A DNA stretch of 64,000 nt. Origin: Nocardioides palaemonis. GTDB taxonomy: Bacteria > Actinomycetota > Actinomycetes > Propionibacteriales > Nocardioidaceae. This document shows, piece after piece, positions 15,060 through 22,589 of the stretch. The stretch spans positions 2,356,001-2,420,000 of the forward strand of contig NZ_JAGVQR010000001.1 of NCBI RefSeq assembly GCF_018275325.1, given 5' to 3'. The first letter of the stretch is position 1. Each line of letters begins with the position of its first letter. A program made the translations under genes and the position numbers. Under the pieces are notes generated by a model. It was not told the DNA's origin, did not search any database, and saw nothing but the letters and a program-made list of their open reading frames with translations.

Positions 15060-16418
15060 ATGATCGAGGTAAGAGACGACGGGCGGGCACCAAAGGTGGC
15101 GACGCTGCCCGCGGCCGCCGACGTCACGACCTGGATCGCCGGGCTGCAGGGTGAGGCGCGCGAGCTGACCGACGCCCAGCGCATCGACCTCCTGCGCGCG
15201 CTCGAGCAGCTCACCTGCGCCGCGGCGGGAGCGCAAGCGGTGCTCGCTGCCGACCTCGACGCGTCGATGCGAGCCGCCGCGGCCGCGGCCGGGGTCGCCC
15301 CGGATCGGCAGGGTCGCGGGATCGCCGCCCAGGTCGCCCTCGCCCGCCGCGAGTCACCGCACCGCGGCTCACGCCACCTCAGCCTGGCGAAGGTGCTGCG
15401 CGACGAGATGCCGTTCACGCTGCGCGCGCTGCGCGAGGGCCGCATCACCGAGTGGAAGGCGACCCTCGTGGCGCGCGAGACGGCGTGCCTCGATCGCGAC
15501 CACCGGCGCCTGGTCGACGCCGAGCTCGGAAGCGACCCCGACGCCCTCGAGGCCATGGGTGAGCGCGAGCTCGCCGGGCGTGTCCGCGCGCGGGCGTGCG
15601 CCCTCGACCCGGCGTCGGTCGCCGACAGGCGGCGCCGCGCGGAGTCCGAGCGCTACACCAGCCTGCGGCCCGCGCCCGACACGATGGCCTGGTTCGGCGC
15701 GCTGCTCCCCGTGAAGGACGGCGTCGCGGTCCACGCCGTGCTCCAGCGCGAGGCCGACCGGCTGCGCGCTGCCGGCGACCCCCGCAGCCGCGGCCAGCTC
15801 ATGGCCGACATCCTCGTCCAGCGCATCGTCGCGCCCCACGTCGCCGCCGTCGCCGACGGCACCGAGCTCCCGATCGTCATCAACCTGGTCGTCTCCGACA
15901 GCGTCCTGCTCGGCGACGACCCCGGGGGCGGTCACGTCGAGGGCTACGGCGACGTCCCCGGCGACCTCCTGCGCGAGTGGATCGCCGACCACCTCGACGA
16001 CGACGTCGACGTGTGGCTGCGTCGCCTCTACGCCTGCCCCGCGACCGGCGAGCTGGTCGCCATGGACTCCCGGGCACGCCTCTTCAGCCGCAGGCTCGCG
16101 CAGTTCCTGCGCCTGCGCGACCAGACCTGCCGCACGCCGTGGTGCGACGCACCGATCCGGCACCTCGACCACGCAGAGGACAGCGCCGCCGGCGGTCCGA
16201 CCTCGGCCCGCAACGGCCAGGGCCTCTGCCAGGCGTGCAACCACGCCAAGCAGGCCATCGGCTGGACCGCTCGTCCACGCCCAGGCCCCCGCCACACCGT
16301 CGAGACGACCACCCCGACCGGTCACCGCCACGCGTCCACCGCGCCGCCCGCCGGCCCGATCAGGTCGCCGAGGATCCACGTCGACCTCATCTGGGAGCCG
16401 GTGCTCGAGGCAGCGTGA
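15060..16418 (+). CDS. DUF222 / 13E12-type HNH endonuclease protein
   Basis: 452-residue member of the actinobacterial 13E12 repeat family. The DUF222 region covers about residues 30-330 (with GRGIAAQVALARRESPHRGS, HLSLAKVL and DRDHRRLVDAEL), and the C-terminal HNH nuclease has RDQTCRTPWCDAPIRHLDHA and NGQGLCQACNHAKQ, giving two cysteine pairs and the His-Asn-His set. These genes are multicopy and probably mobile in actinobacteria; their function is not established. ATG at 15060 follows TAGCAT (15047-15052) by seven bases. It lies next to the low-GC HIRAN gene. Confidence 0.9.
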   Translation: MIEVRDDGRAPKVATLPAAADVTTWIAGLQGEARELTDAQRIDLLRALEQLTCAAAGAQAVLAADLDASMRAAAAAAGVAPDRQGRGIAAQVALARRESPHRGSRHLSLAKVLRDEMPFTLRALREGRITEWKATLVARETACLDRDHRRLVDAELGSDPDALEAMGERELAGRVRARACALDPASVADRRRRAESERYTSLRPAPDTMAWFGALLPVKDGVAVHAVLQREADRLRAAGDPRSRGQLMADILVQRIVAPHVAAVADGTELPIVINLVVSDSVLLGDDPGGGHVEGYGDVPGDLLREWIADHLDDDVDVWLRRLYACPATGELVAMDSRARLFSRRLAQFLRLRDQTCRTPWCDAPIRHLDHAEDSAAGGPTSARNGQGLCQACNHAKQAIGWTARPRPGPRHTVETTTPTGHRHASTAPPAGPIRSPRIHVDLIWEPVLEAA

Positions 16419-16490
16419 CCAGCCGGGCCCCACCACCCTCTACTGTGGCGCCGACCTCGCGAAGGCACACGACCACAAGGACCACGACCG

Positions 16491-17690
16491 ATGACGAGCA
16501 CGCCCCCGGCCCACCTCTACGCCGCGGTCCGCACGCCGTTCGGACGCTTCGGGGGCGCGCTGGCCCGGTCGCGTCCCGACGACCTGGCCGCGAGGGTCCT
16601 GCGCGAGGCGCTCGCCCGGACCGGGCTCGAGGGCGCCGAGGTGGACGAGGTGGTGCTCGGCAACGCCAACGGCGCCGGCGAGGACAACCGCAACGTCGCC
16701 CGCATGGCCGCCCTGCTCGCCGGCCTCCCCGTCTCGGTGCCCGGTACGTCGGTCAACCGCCTGTGCGGCTCCTCGCTCGACGCGGCGATGATCGGTTCAC
16801 GGTCGATCGAGACCGGCGACGCCGACATCGTCCTGACCGGCGGCGTGGAGTCCATGACCCGCGCACCGTGGGTGCTGCCCAAGCCCGAGCGCGCCTACCC
16901 GGCCGGCAACACCGAGCTGGTCTCCACCACGCTCGGCTGGCGGCTGGTCAACCCGCAGATGCCCGCCGAGTGGACCGTCTCGCTCGGCGAGGCCAACGAG
17001 CAGCTCCGCGACCTCCACGACGTCTCCCGCGACCGTCAGGACGCCTTCGCCCTCCGCTCCCACCGCCTCGCCCACCAGGCCTGGGAATCCGGGTTCTACG
17101 ACGACCTCGTGGTCCCCGCGGAAGGTCTCGCCCGCGACGAGGGGATTCGACCCGACGCCACGGTCGAGTCGCTGGGCGCGCTGAAGCCGTCGTTCCGCCC
17201 CGACGGCACCATCACCGCCGGCAACGCCTCCCCGCTCAGCGACGGCGCCTCCGCCGTGCTGCTCGGTTCGGCCGCGGCCGCCGACCGGATCGGCCACGAC
17301 CCCCTCGCCCGGATCGCCGGTCGCGGCACCCACGCCGTCGAGCCGCACCGCTTCGGCTACGCCCCGGTCGAGGCGGCCGAGAAGGCCCTCGCGCGCGCCG
17401 GCATCGGCTGGTCCGACGTCGGCGCCGTCGAGCTCAACGAGGCCTTCGCCGTCCAGTCCCTCGTCTGCGTCGACACCTGGCTCGCCCGGGGGCTCACCGA
17501 CCCCGAGGTCGTCAACACCCGCGGCGGCGCCATCGCCCTCGGCCACCCCCTCGGCGCCTCCGGCGGACGCGTCCTCGGCACCCTCGCCGCTGCCATGCGC
17601 GCCGACCGCCACCGCTGGGGCCTCGCCGCCATCTGCATCGGCGTCGGCCAGGGACTTGCCGTCGTGCTGGAGAACGAGGACGCTGGCTGA
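16491..17690 (+). CDS. Acetyl-CoA C-acyltransferase (thiolase)
   Basis: 399-residue thiolase that condenses or cleaves acyl-CoA at a beta-keto group. Catalytic Cys92 is in SVNRLCGSSLDA, the His in GGAIALGHPLGASGGR and the second Cys in CIGVGQG. Length and the NEAFAVQ motif are normal. Degradative (FadA, PcaF) and biosynthetic (AtoB) forms cannot be told apart safely, although the AVRTPFGRFGG start and RDRQDAFALRSH segment resemble PcaF/FadA-like enzymes. No beta-oxidation partner is next to it. A TACTGT box lies at 16441-16446, so this message probably has a leader of about 40 bases. Confidence 0.9.
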   Translation: MTSTPPAHLYAAVRTPFGRFGGALARSRPDDLAARVLREALARTGLEGAEVDEVVLGNANGAGEDNRNVARMAALLAGLPVSVPGTSVNRLCGSSLDAAMIGSRSIETGDADIVLTGGVESMTRAPWVLPKPERAYPAGNTELVSTTLGWRLVNPQMPAEWTVSLGEANEQLRDLHDVSRDRQDAFALRSHRLAHQAWESGFYDDLVVPAEGLARDEGIRPDATVESLGALKPSFRPDGTITAGNASPLSDGASAVLLGSAAAADRIGHDPLARIAGRGTHAVEPHRFGYAPVEAAEKALARAGIGWSDVGAVELNEAFAVQSLVCVDTWLARGLTDPEVVNTRGGAIALGHPLGASGGRVLGTLAAAMRADRHRWGLAAICIGVGQGLAVVLENEDAG

Positions 17691-17715
17691 CGTGACGCCG
17701 CGCGCGACCGCGGCT

Positions 17716-17759
17716 GTCCAGCCTTCGTCCGACCTTCGTCCAAGGTTTGTCCAAGGTTT
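17716..17759 (+). repeat. Four 11-bp tandem repeats upstream of the sigma factor gene
   Basis: Four consecutive 11-mers lie here: GTCCAGCCTTC, GTCCGACCTTC, GTCCAAGGTTT and GTCCAAGGTTT. Every unit opens with GTCC, and the last two are identical. The 11-base spacing is one helical turn, so a protein binding GTCC would sit on one DNA face. The array is about 100 bases before the sigma gene and 25 after the thiolase stop. Confidence 0.75.
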
Positions 17760-17856
17760 CGTTTTTCGGCTGTTCGCGCGATCAGCGCCGCTGGAAGGAT
17801 CCTCCGTGGGTCCTCCCCGGGCCCGAGCACCATGTTCGCCGCCCGAAGGAGCACCC

Positions 17857-18684
17857 ATGGCCACCGTGTCGGTCCTTACCCCGTGCGCCCCGCACCTCCG
17901 CGACGCACACCCGGCCGACGCCGCCGCCGGCTCCCGCGCCGAGCGCACCGCGCGGATCGTCGAGAACATGCGCACGGCCACGGACGAGGCGCGCCGAGGC
18001 CTGGTGCACGAGCTCATCGAGACCAACGCGCAGGTCGCGCGGTCCATGGCGTCGCGCTACCGCGACCGGGGCATCGACGTCGAGGACCTCGAGCAGGTCG
18101 CGCTGGTAGGGCTCACCAAGGCCGCGCAGCGCTTCGAGCCGGACGCCGGCCACGACTTCCTGTCCTACGCGGTCCCGACCGTCCGCGGCGAGCTCCGCCG
18201 CCACTTCCGCGACCTCGGCTGGGTGATCCGCGTACCGCGCCGCATCCAGGAGCTGCGGGCCAAGGTCCGAGCCGTGGAGCCGGTGCTCCACGCCCGCCTC
18301 GAGCGGACTCCGCGAGCCATCGACTACGCCGCCCACCTCGGCGCCGAGGTCGCCGACGTCGTCGAGGCGCTGTCGGCGGACTCCTGCTACCGCCCGACCT
18401 CGATCGACCACACGCCGGACGCGGGCTCGGCCAGCCTCGGCGACCTGCTGGGCACCGACGACCCCGAGCTCGCCGGCGCCGAGGCGCGGATGCTGCTCGG
18501 CACCGCCGTCAGCCGGCTCACCGACCGCGAGCGACTGGTCCTCGGCTGGCGCTTCGTCGACGACCGCACCCAGCAGGAGATCGGCGCCATGATCGGCCTC
18601 GACCAGGCCCAGGTGTCGCGGATCCTGCGCAAGGCGCTGGCGCGCCTGAGGCTCGACCTGGCCGACCTCGTGCCCGCAGCCTAG
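17857..18684 (+). CDS. SigB/SigF/SigG-type alternative sigma factor
   Basis: 275-residue group 3 sigma factor. Region 2 is clear (VEDLEQVALVGLTKAAQRFE, then FLSYAVPTVRGELRRHFRD), region 3 follows (VPRRIQELRAKV to ALSADSCYRP), and region 4 ends with RLTDRERLVLGWRF and the helix-turn-helix TQQEIGAMIGLDQAQVSRIL. These factors drive general stress regulons in actinobacteria and are usually held by anti-sigma kinases; none is adjacent here. The start is ATG at 17857 with AAGGAG upstream; longer readings to 17656 run back into the thiolase. The 11-bp repeat array upstream may regulate it. Confidence 0.9.
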   Translation: MATVSVLTPCAPHLRDAHPADAAAGSRAERTARIVENMRTATDEARRGLVHELIETNAQVARSMASRYRDRGIDVEDLEQVALVGLTKAAQRFEPDAGHDFLSYAVPTVRGELRRHFRDLGWVIRVPRRIQELRAKVRAVEPVLHARLERTPRAIDYAAHLGAEVADVVEALSADSCYRPTSIDHTPDAGSASLGDLLGTDDPELAGAEARMLLGTAVSRLTDRERLVLGWRFVDDRTQQEIGAMIGLDQAQVSRILRKALARLRLDLADLVPAA

Positions 18685-19070
18685 GGAGAGGACTGGGACC
18701 CGGAGGAGGTCGCGACCAGCCCGTCCACCCGCTCGCGCAGCTCGCCGAGCCGGAACGGCTTGGCCATGAACGAGGCGGCGCCGCACTCGGCGGCCCGCTG
18801 CCGCGTCGCGTCGTCGGTGAACGCGGTCACCACGAGCACCGGCAGCCCGGCCAGGTGGGGCAGCTGGCGAAGCCGCTGGCACAGCGTTCCCCCGTCCATG
18901 CCCGGCATGCTCCAGTCCAGGACGGCGAGGTCGAACGACCGGTCGCCGGCCAGCGCGAGCGCCCGCACCGGGTCGCCGACGTCGACCACCTCGTGACCGC
19001 CCCTGCGGACCTGCATCGCCACCAGCGCGCGGATGTCGTCGTCGTCGTCGACGACCAGCACCTGTGCCAT
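18681..19070 (-). CDS. Single-domain response regulator (receiver), end of nar transcript
   Basis: 129-residue stand-alone receiver domain: acidic pair in VVDDDDDIR, phosphoacceptor Asp in LAVLDWSMPGMDG, Thr in VVTAFTDD and Lys in FMAKPFRLGEL. There is no output domain. ATG at 19070 is used; the frame extends ten codons further upstream without support. It lies 26 bases after the CBS gene on the same strand and so may be the last gene of the nar transcript. Its stop overlaps the end of the convergent sigma gene by four bases. It is a paralogue of the truncated receiver at the left edge of the window. Confidence 0.9.
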   Translation of the reverse strand: MAQVLVVDDDDDIRALVAMQVRRGGHEVVDVGDPVRALALAGDRSFDLAVLDWSMPGMDGGTLCQRLRQLPHLAGLPVLVVTAFTDDATRQRAAECGAASFMAKPFRLGELRERVDGLVATSSGSQSSP

Positions 19071-19096
19071 CAGCCCTGCCCCCGCCCTTCCCGGGC

Positions 19097-19519
19097 TCAC
19101 GCCACGTCGGCCGTGAGCCTGTCCTGCCGACGCGCGGCCACGTCCTCGTCACGACAGAACCCGCCCCCGTGCCGCTTGAGGCAGAGTAGCCCGATCAGGC
19201 GACCGGCGTCGTCGACCACCGCCACGCGTCGCTGGCCGCGACGCACCATGGAGCGACGCACGTCCTCGGCGACCGCCTCCTGCGCCACTGTGCGGCCATC
19301 GAGCACGGCCCGGCTCGTCACGAGGTCGTCTGCGGACGCCCCGACGAGGTCCGCGCGCACGACCGTCCCGAGCAGCAGGTCGCCGGCGGTGAGCAGCAGC
19401 ATGTGGAGGTGGTCGTCGCGGAACGCCGCGCGGGCCTGCCCGACGGTCGTGCCGTCGCCCCACGTCCGCGGGCAGGTGACGACGGTCGACCGCACGGTCG
19501 CGCTCCCGAGCTCGATCAT
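19097..19519 (-). CDS. CBS-domain protein coupled to narI
   Basis: 140-residue protein built from a pair of CBS motifs: CPRTWGDGTTVGQARAAFRD to GTVVRADL, and TVAQEAVAEDVRRSM to VAVVDDAGRLIGLLCLKRH. CBS pairs bind adenosine nucleotides and sense energy state in known cases. A short tail with GGGFCRDEDV adds one cysteine. Its ATG at 19519 overlaps the narI stop in ATGA, so it is translated with the nitrate reductase genes. The target is unknown; an adenylate-dependent adjustment of nitrate respiration is a guess. Confidence 0.85.
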   Translation of the reverse strand: MIELGSATVRSTVVTCPRTWGDGTTVGQARAAFRDDHLHMLLLTAGDLLLGTVVRADLVGASADDLVTSRAVLDGRTVAQEAVAEDVRRSMVRRGQRRVAVVDDAGRLIGLLCLKRHGGGFCRDEDVAARRQDRLTADVA

Positions 19520-20241
19520 CCGACCCGCTCCCAGCCGCGCCTGCTCGGCCGCGCACCCAGGCGGTCCTCGCGCGAGCGGTAGACGACGTAGGGGCGGGTG
19601 AGGTAGCCGACCGGCGCCGAGAAGACGTGGACCAACCGGGTGAAGGGCCACAGCGCGAACAGGCCGAAGGCCACGAGCGCGTGCAGGCGGAAGCCGATGG
19701 GGGCGTCGGCCATCAGCGCCGCGTCCGGGGAGAAGGCGAGGAACGAGCGGTACCAGACCGAGACTCCCTCGCGGTAGTTGTACTCACCGCCGAGGGAGAA
19801 GACGGACCCGGCCACCGTGTTCCACATCCCCAGCACGATCGCCGCGGCGAGGAAGGCGTACATCACCTTGTCCATGCGCGTCGTGGCGCTGAACACCGGA
19901 CCGACGGTGCGGCGCCGGTAGACCAGGATGGCCAGCCCCACCAGCGTCATCACTCCCGCCACGAGGCCGCCGCCCACCGCGGCGTAGTGGTAGAGGTGGT
20001 CGCTGACGCCCACCGCCGCCGTCCATGACCGCGGGACGAGGAGCCCGACGACGTGCCCGCCGACGACGCCCAGCATGCCGAAGTGGAACAGCGGCGATCC
20101 GAGCCGGAGCAGGGCGTTCTCGTAGAGCTGCGAGGACCGGGTGGTCCAGCCGAACGCGTCGTAGCGGTAGCGCCAGGCGTGCCCGACCACGAACGTCGCG
20201 AGGCAGAGGTAGGGCACGACGACCCAGAGGAAGGTGTTCAC
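19516..20241 (-). CDS. narI: Respiratory nitrate reductase gamma subunit
   Basis: 241-residue integral membrane cytochrome b subunit that takes electrons from quinol and passes them to NarH. About five spans are visible, beginning FLWVVVPYLCLATFVVGHAW; the likely haem-ligating histidines lie in SPLFHFGMLGVVGGHVVG and in IGFRLHALVAFGLFALWPFTRLVHVF. The GTG start at 20241 overlaps narJ by four bases and agrees with the family N-terminus. The stop overlaps the start of the CBS gene. Length is close to the typical 225-245 residues. Confidence 0.95.
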   Translation of the reverse strand: MNTFLWVVVPYLCLATFVVGHAWRYRYDAFGWTTRSSQLYENALLRLGSPLFHFGMLGVVGGHVVGLLVPRSWTAAVGVSDHLYHYAAVGGGLVAGVMTLVGLAILVYRRRTVGPVFSATTRMDKVMYAFLAAAIVLGMWNTVAGSVFSLGGEYNYREGVSVWYRSFLAFSPDAALMADAPIGFRLHALVAFGLFALWPFTRLVHVFSAPVGYLTRPYVVYRSREDRLGARPSRRGWERVG

Positions 20242-20924
20242 CGGGGGGCTCCTACGGGGATGGTGGATCCGGAGATGAGGGCGGGCCCGGACGCGGGGTC
20301 GCCGTAGCCACCGAGGCCGACCTCCTCCGCGGGCGGGCCCTGCTCGACGAGGCGGCGCACGGCGTCGGCCTCGTCGCCTGCGAGGGCCGGCAGGGTGTCG
20401 CACACCGCGCGGACCGCGCCGTGCCACGGGGAACCGGTCGTGCCGTCGTGGTTGCGCCAGCCCGCCAGCGCCAGTCGCAGCATCTCCAGGCCGGCGCGGT
20501 GCTCACGCAGGAGCCTCCGGGTGGTCGCGGCGTCGACGGTCGCGCCGAGCTGGAGCACCGCGCACAGGTGGTCGGGCAGCTCGCCGCTCGCCTCGTCCCA
20601 GATCACCCCGGCGTCGCGGTAGGCCTGCTTGAGCTCGACGAGCGCGAGCCCGCGCCGCCGGGTGTCGCCGTAGGCGAAGTAGGTCAGGTGCAGCGCGCAC
20701 TTGCGCGTGTGGTCGAAGGTCTCGACGTAGTCGGCCTGCAGGTCCTGCAGCCGGTGCGAGCGCAGGTGCGTCAGCAGCGGGGCGAGCGCCTCGTGGCCGG
20801 GCACGATCCGCTCGACCGCATCAAGTGCCGCGAGCAGCTCGGCCGTCGGGTAGTCCAGCAGGACCGAGCACGCCGCCCAGACGTGGCGCTCGTCGCCACG
20901 GGAGCGCGCGGGGCGGAGCCTCAC
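20238..20924 (-). CDS. narJ: Nitrate reductase molybdenum cofactor assembly chaperone
   Basis: 228-residue soluble chaperone required for cofactor insertion into NarG and membrane attachment of NarGH. The family core LLDYPTAELLAALDAVE, QADYVETFDHTRKCALHLTY and GLALVELKQAYRDAG is clear. It is not part of the final enzyme. The ATG at 20924 overlaps narH by four bases and the end overlaps narI by four bases, a tightly coupled order typical of narGHJI. The C-terminal glycine-rich tail is less conserved. Confidence 0.95.
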   Translation of the reverse strand: MRLRPARSRGDERHVWAACSVLLDYPTAELLAALDAVERIVPGHEALAPLLTHLRSHRLQDLQADYVETFDHTRKCALHLTYFAYGDTRRRGLALVELKQAYRDAGVIWDEASGELPDHLCAVLQLGATVDAATTRRLLREHRAGLEMLRLALAGWRNHDGTTGSPWHGAVRAVCDTLPALAGDEADAVRRLVEQGPPAEEVGLGGYGDPASGPALISGSTIPVGAPR

Positions 20925-22588
20925 GACCGGTCCCCCTCGTCCGCGCGCGGCGGGAACAGCCCGGACGGCGTCCCCCGTCCGTCCCAGTTGAGCAGGTTGA
21001 CCCGCCCCGCCTTCGAGCCGCCGCCGGCGAGCTCGTCGCCGGTGTCGGAGGTCTGGCGGTCCTGGAGCATTCGGAAGTTCTCCACCGCCACCGGCGTGGG
21101 GTGTCCGGAGCCCTCGCCGAAGAGGTCCTGCTGGCCGCCGCCGAAGTCGCTGACCGGGCAGTCGGTGGCGAGCTCCTCGAGCGCGTGGGCCTGCTCGGCG
21201 TGGGCCGGCGGGATGACGTAGCGCTCCTCGTACTTCGCGATCGCGAGCAGGCGGAACATCTCGTACATCGACTCCCCAGTCATCCCCACCGACGCGGGGA
21301 TCGACTCGTCGGGGTCGCGGCCGAGGTTGAGGTCGCGCATGTAGGACCGCATCGCGGCCAGCTTCCTCAGCACCGCGTCGACCGGCACGGTGTCACCCGC
21401 GGTGAACAGGTTGGCGAGGTACTCGACGGGGATGCGCAGCGCCTCGATGGCGGCGAACAGGTTGCCCCGGTCCTCGGCGTCCTCGCCGGTCTCGCGGACC
21501 ACGTCGACGACGGGCGAGAGCGGCGGGATGTACCAGACCATCGGCATGGTGCGGTACTCCGGGTGGAGCGGCAGCGCCACCTCGTAGGTGTTGATGAGGG
21601 CCCACACGGGCGAGCGCCGGGCCGCGTCGACCCAGTCGGCGGGGATGCCCGCGGCGTCGGCCGCGCGCCGCACCTCGGGGTCCTCGGGGTCGAGGAAGCA
21701 GGCCCGCTGGGCGGCGAGCAGGGCGTGCTCGTCCTCGATCGAGGCGGCTTCCAGCACCTTGTCGGCGTCGTAGAGGACGAGACCGATGTAGCGCAGGCGT
21801 CCCACGCACGTCTCCGAGCAGACCGTCGGGATGCCGACCTCGACGCGCGGGTAGCAGAAGGTGCACTTCTCGGCCTTGCCGGTCTTGTGGTTGAAGTAGA
21901 CCTTCTTGTAGGGACACCCCGACACGCACATGCGCCAGCCGCGGCACCGGTCCTGGTCGACCAGCACGATCCCGTCCTCGGAGCGCTTGTAGATCGCCCC
22001 GCTCGGGCACGAGGCGGCACAGGACGGGTTGAGGCAGTGCTCGCAGATGCGCGGCAGGTAGAACATGAAGGTCTGCTCGAACTCCAGGCGCACCTTGTCC
22101 TCGATGCCCTTGATCATCACGTCACGCACCGCGTGCTCCTGCGAGCCACCGAGGTCGTCGTCCCAGTTGGCCGACCACTGCACCGCCATGTCCTTGCCGG
22201 TGAGGAGGGACCTCGGGCGCGCGACCGGGAAGGTGTCGGTCTGCGGCGAGCTGATGAGGGTCTCGTAGTCGTAGGTCCAGGGCTCGTAGTAGTCCTGGAT
22301 CGACGGCAGCCGCGGGTTGGAGAAGATGGTGAACAGCTTCTTCAGCCGTCCGCCCGACCGGAGCGTGAGCCGGCCGTCGGGCTTGCGGACCCACCCGCCC
22401 TGCCAGGTCTCCTGGTCTTCGTAGGTCCTGGGGTAGCCGAGGCCGGGCCGGGTCTCGACGTTGTTGAACCAGACGTACTCCGTGCCGGTCCGGTTGGTCC
22501 ACGCCTGCTTGCAGGTCACCGAGCAGGTGTGGCAGCCGATGCACTTGTCGAGGTTCATCACCATCGCCATCTGGGCCATGACGCGCAT
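20921..22588 (-). CDS. narH: Nitrate reductase beta subunit (Fe-S protein)
   Basis: 555-residue electron-transfer subunit with four cysteine clusters: CIGCHTCSVTC near the N-terminus, CEHCLNPSCAASCP, CRGWRMCVSGCPYKK and CTFCYPRVEVGIPTVCSETC. The Trp in the third motif replaces a cysteine, which is the signature of the 3Fe-4S cluster in NarH. It carries electrons from NarI to NarG at the inner face of the membrane. Start ATG at 22588 is one base after the narG stop; the end overlaps narJ by four bases. Confidence 0.96.
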   Translation of the reverse strand: MRVMAQMAMVMNLDKCIGCHTCSVTCKQAWTNRTGTEYVWFNNVETRPGLGYPRTYEDQETWQGGWVRKPDGRLTLRSGGRLKKLFTIFSNPRLPSIQDYYEPWTYDYETLISSPQTDTFPVARPRSLLTGKDMAVQWSANWDDDLGGSQEHAVRDVMIKGIEDKVRLEFEQTFMFYLPRICEHCLNPSCAASCPSGAIYKRSEDGIVLVDQDRCRGWRMCVSGCPYKKVYFNHKTGKAEKCTFCYPRVEVGIPTVCSETCVGRLRYIGLVLYDADKVLEAASIEDEHALLAAQRACFLDPEDPEVRRAADAAGIPADWVDAARRSPVWALINTYEVALPLHPEYRTMPMVWYIPPLSPVVDVVRETGEDAEDRGNLFAAIEALRIPVEYLANLFTAGDTVPVDAVLRKLAAMRSYMRDLNLGRDPDESIPASVGMTGESMYEMFRLLAIAKYEERYVIPPAHAEQAHALEELATDCPVSDFGGGQQDLFGEGSGHPTPVAVENFRMLQDRQTSDTGDELAGGGSKAGRVNLLNWDGRGTPSGLFPPRADEGDRS

Positions 22589-22589
22589 G

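Noticed and set aside
17691..17856. SigB-type autoregulatory promoter (GTTT-N15-GGGTA) before the sigma gene
   Set aside because: GTTT motifs occur but no GGGTA element lies at the right distance, so no promoter is annotated.
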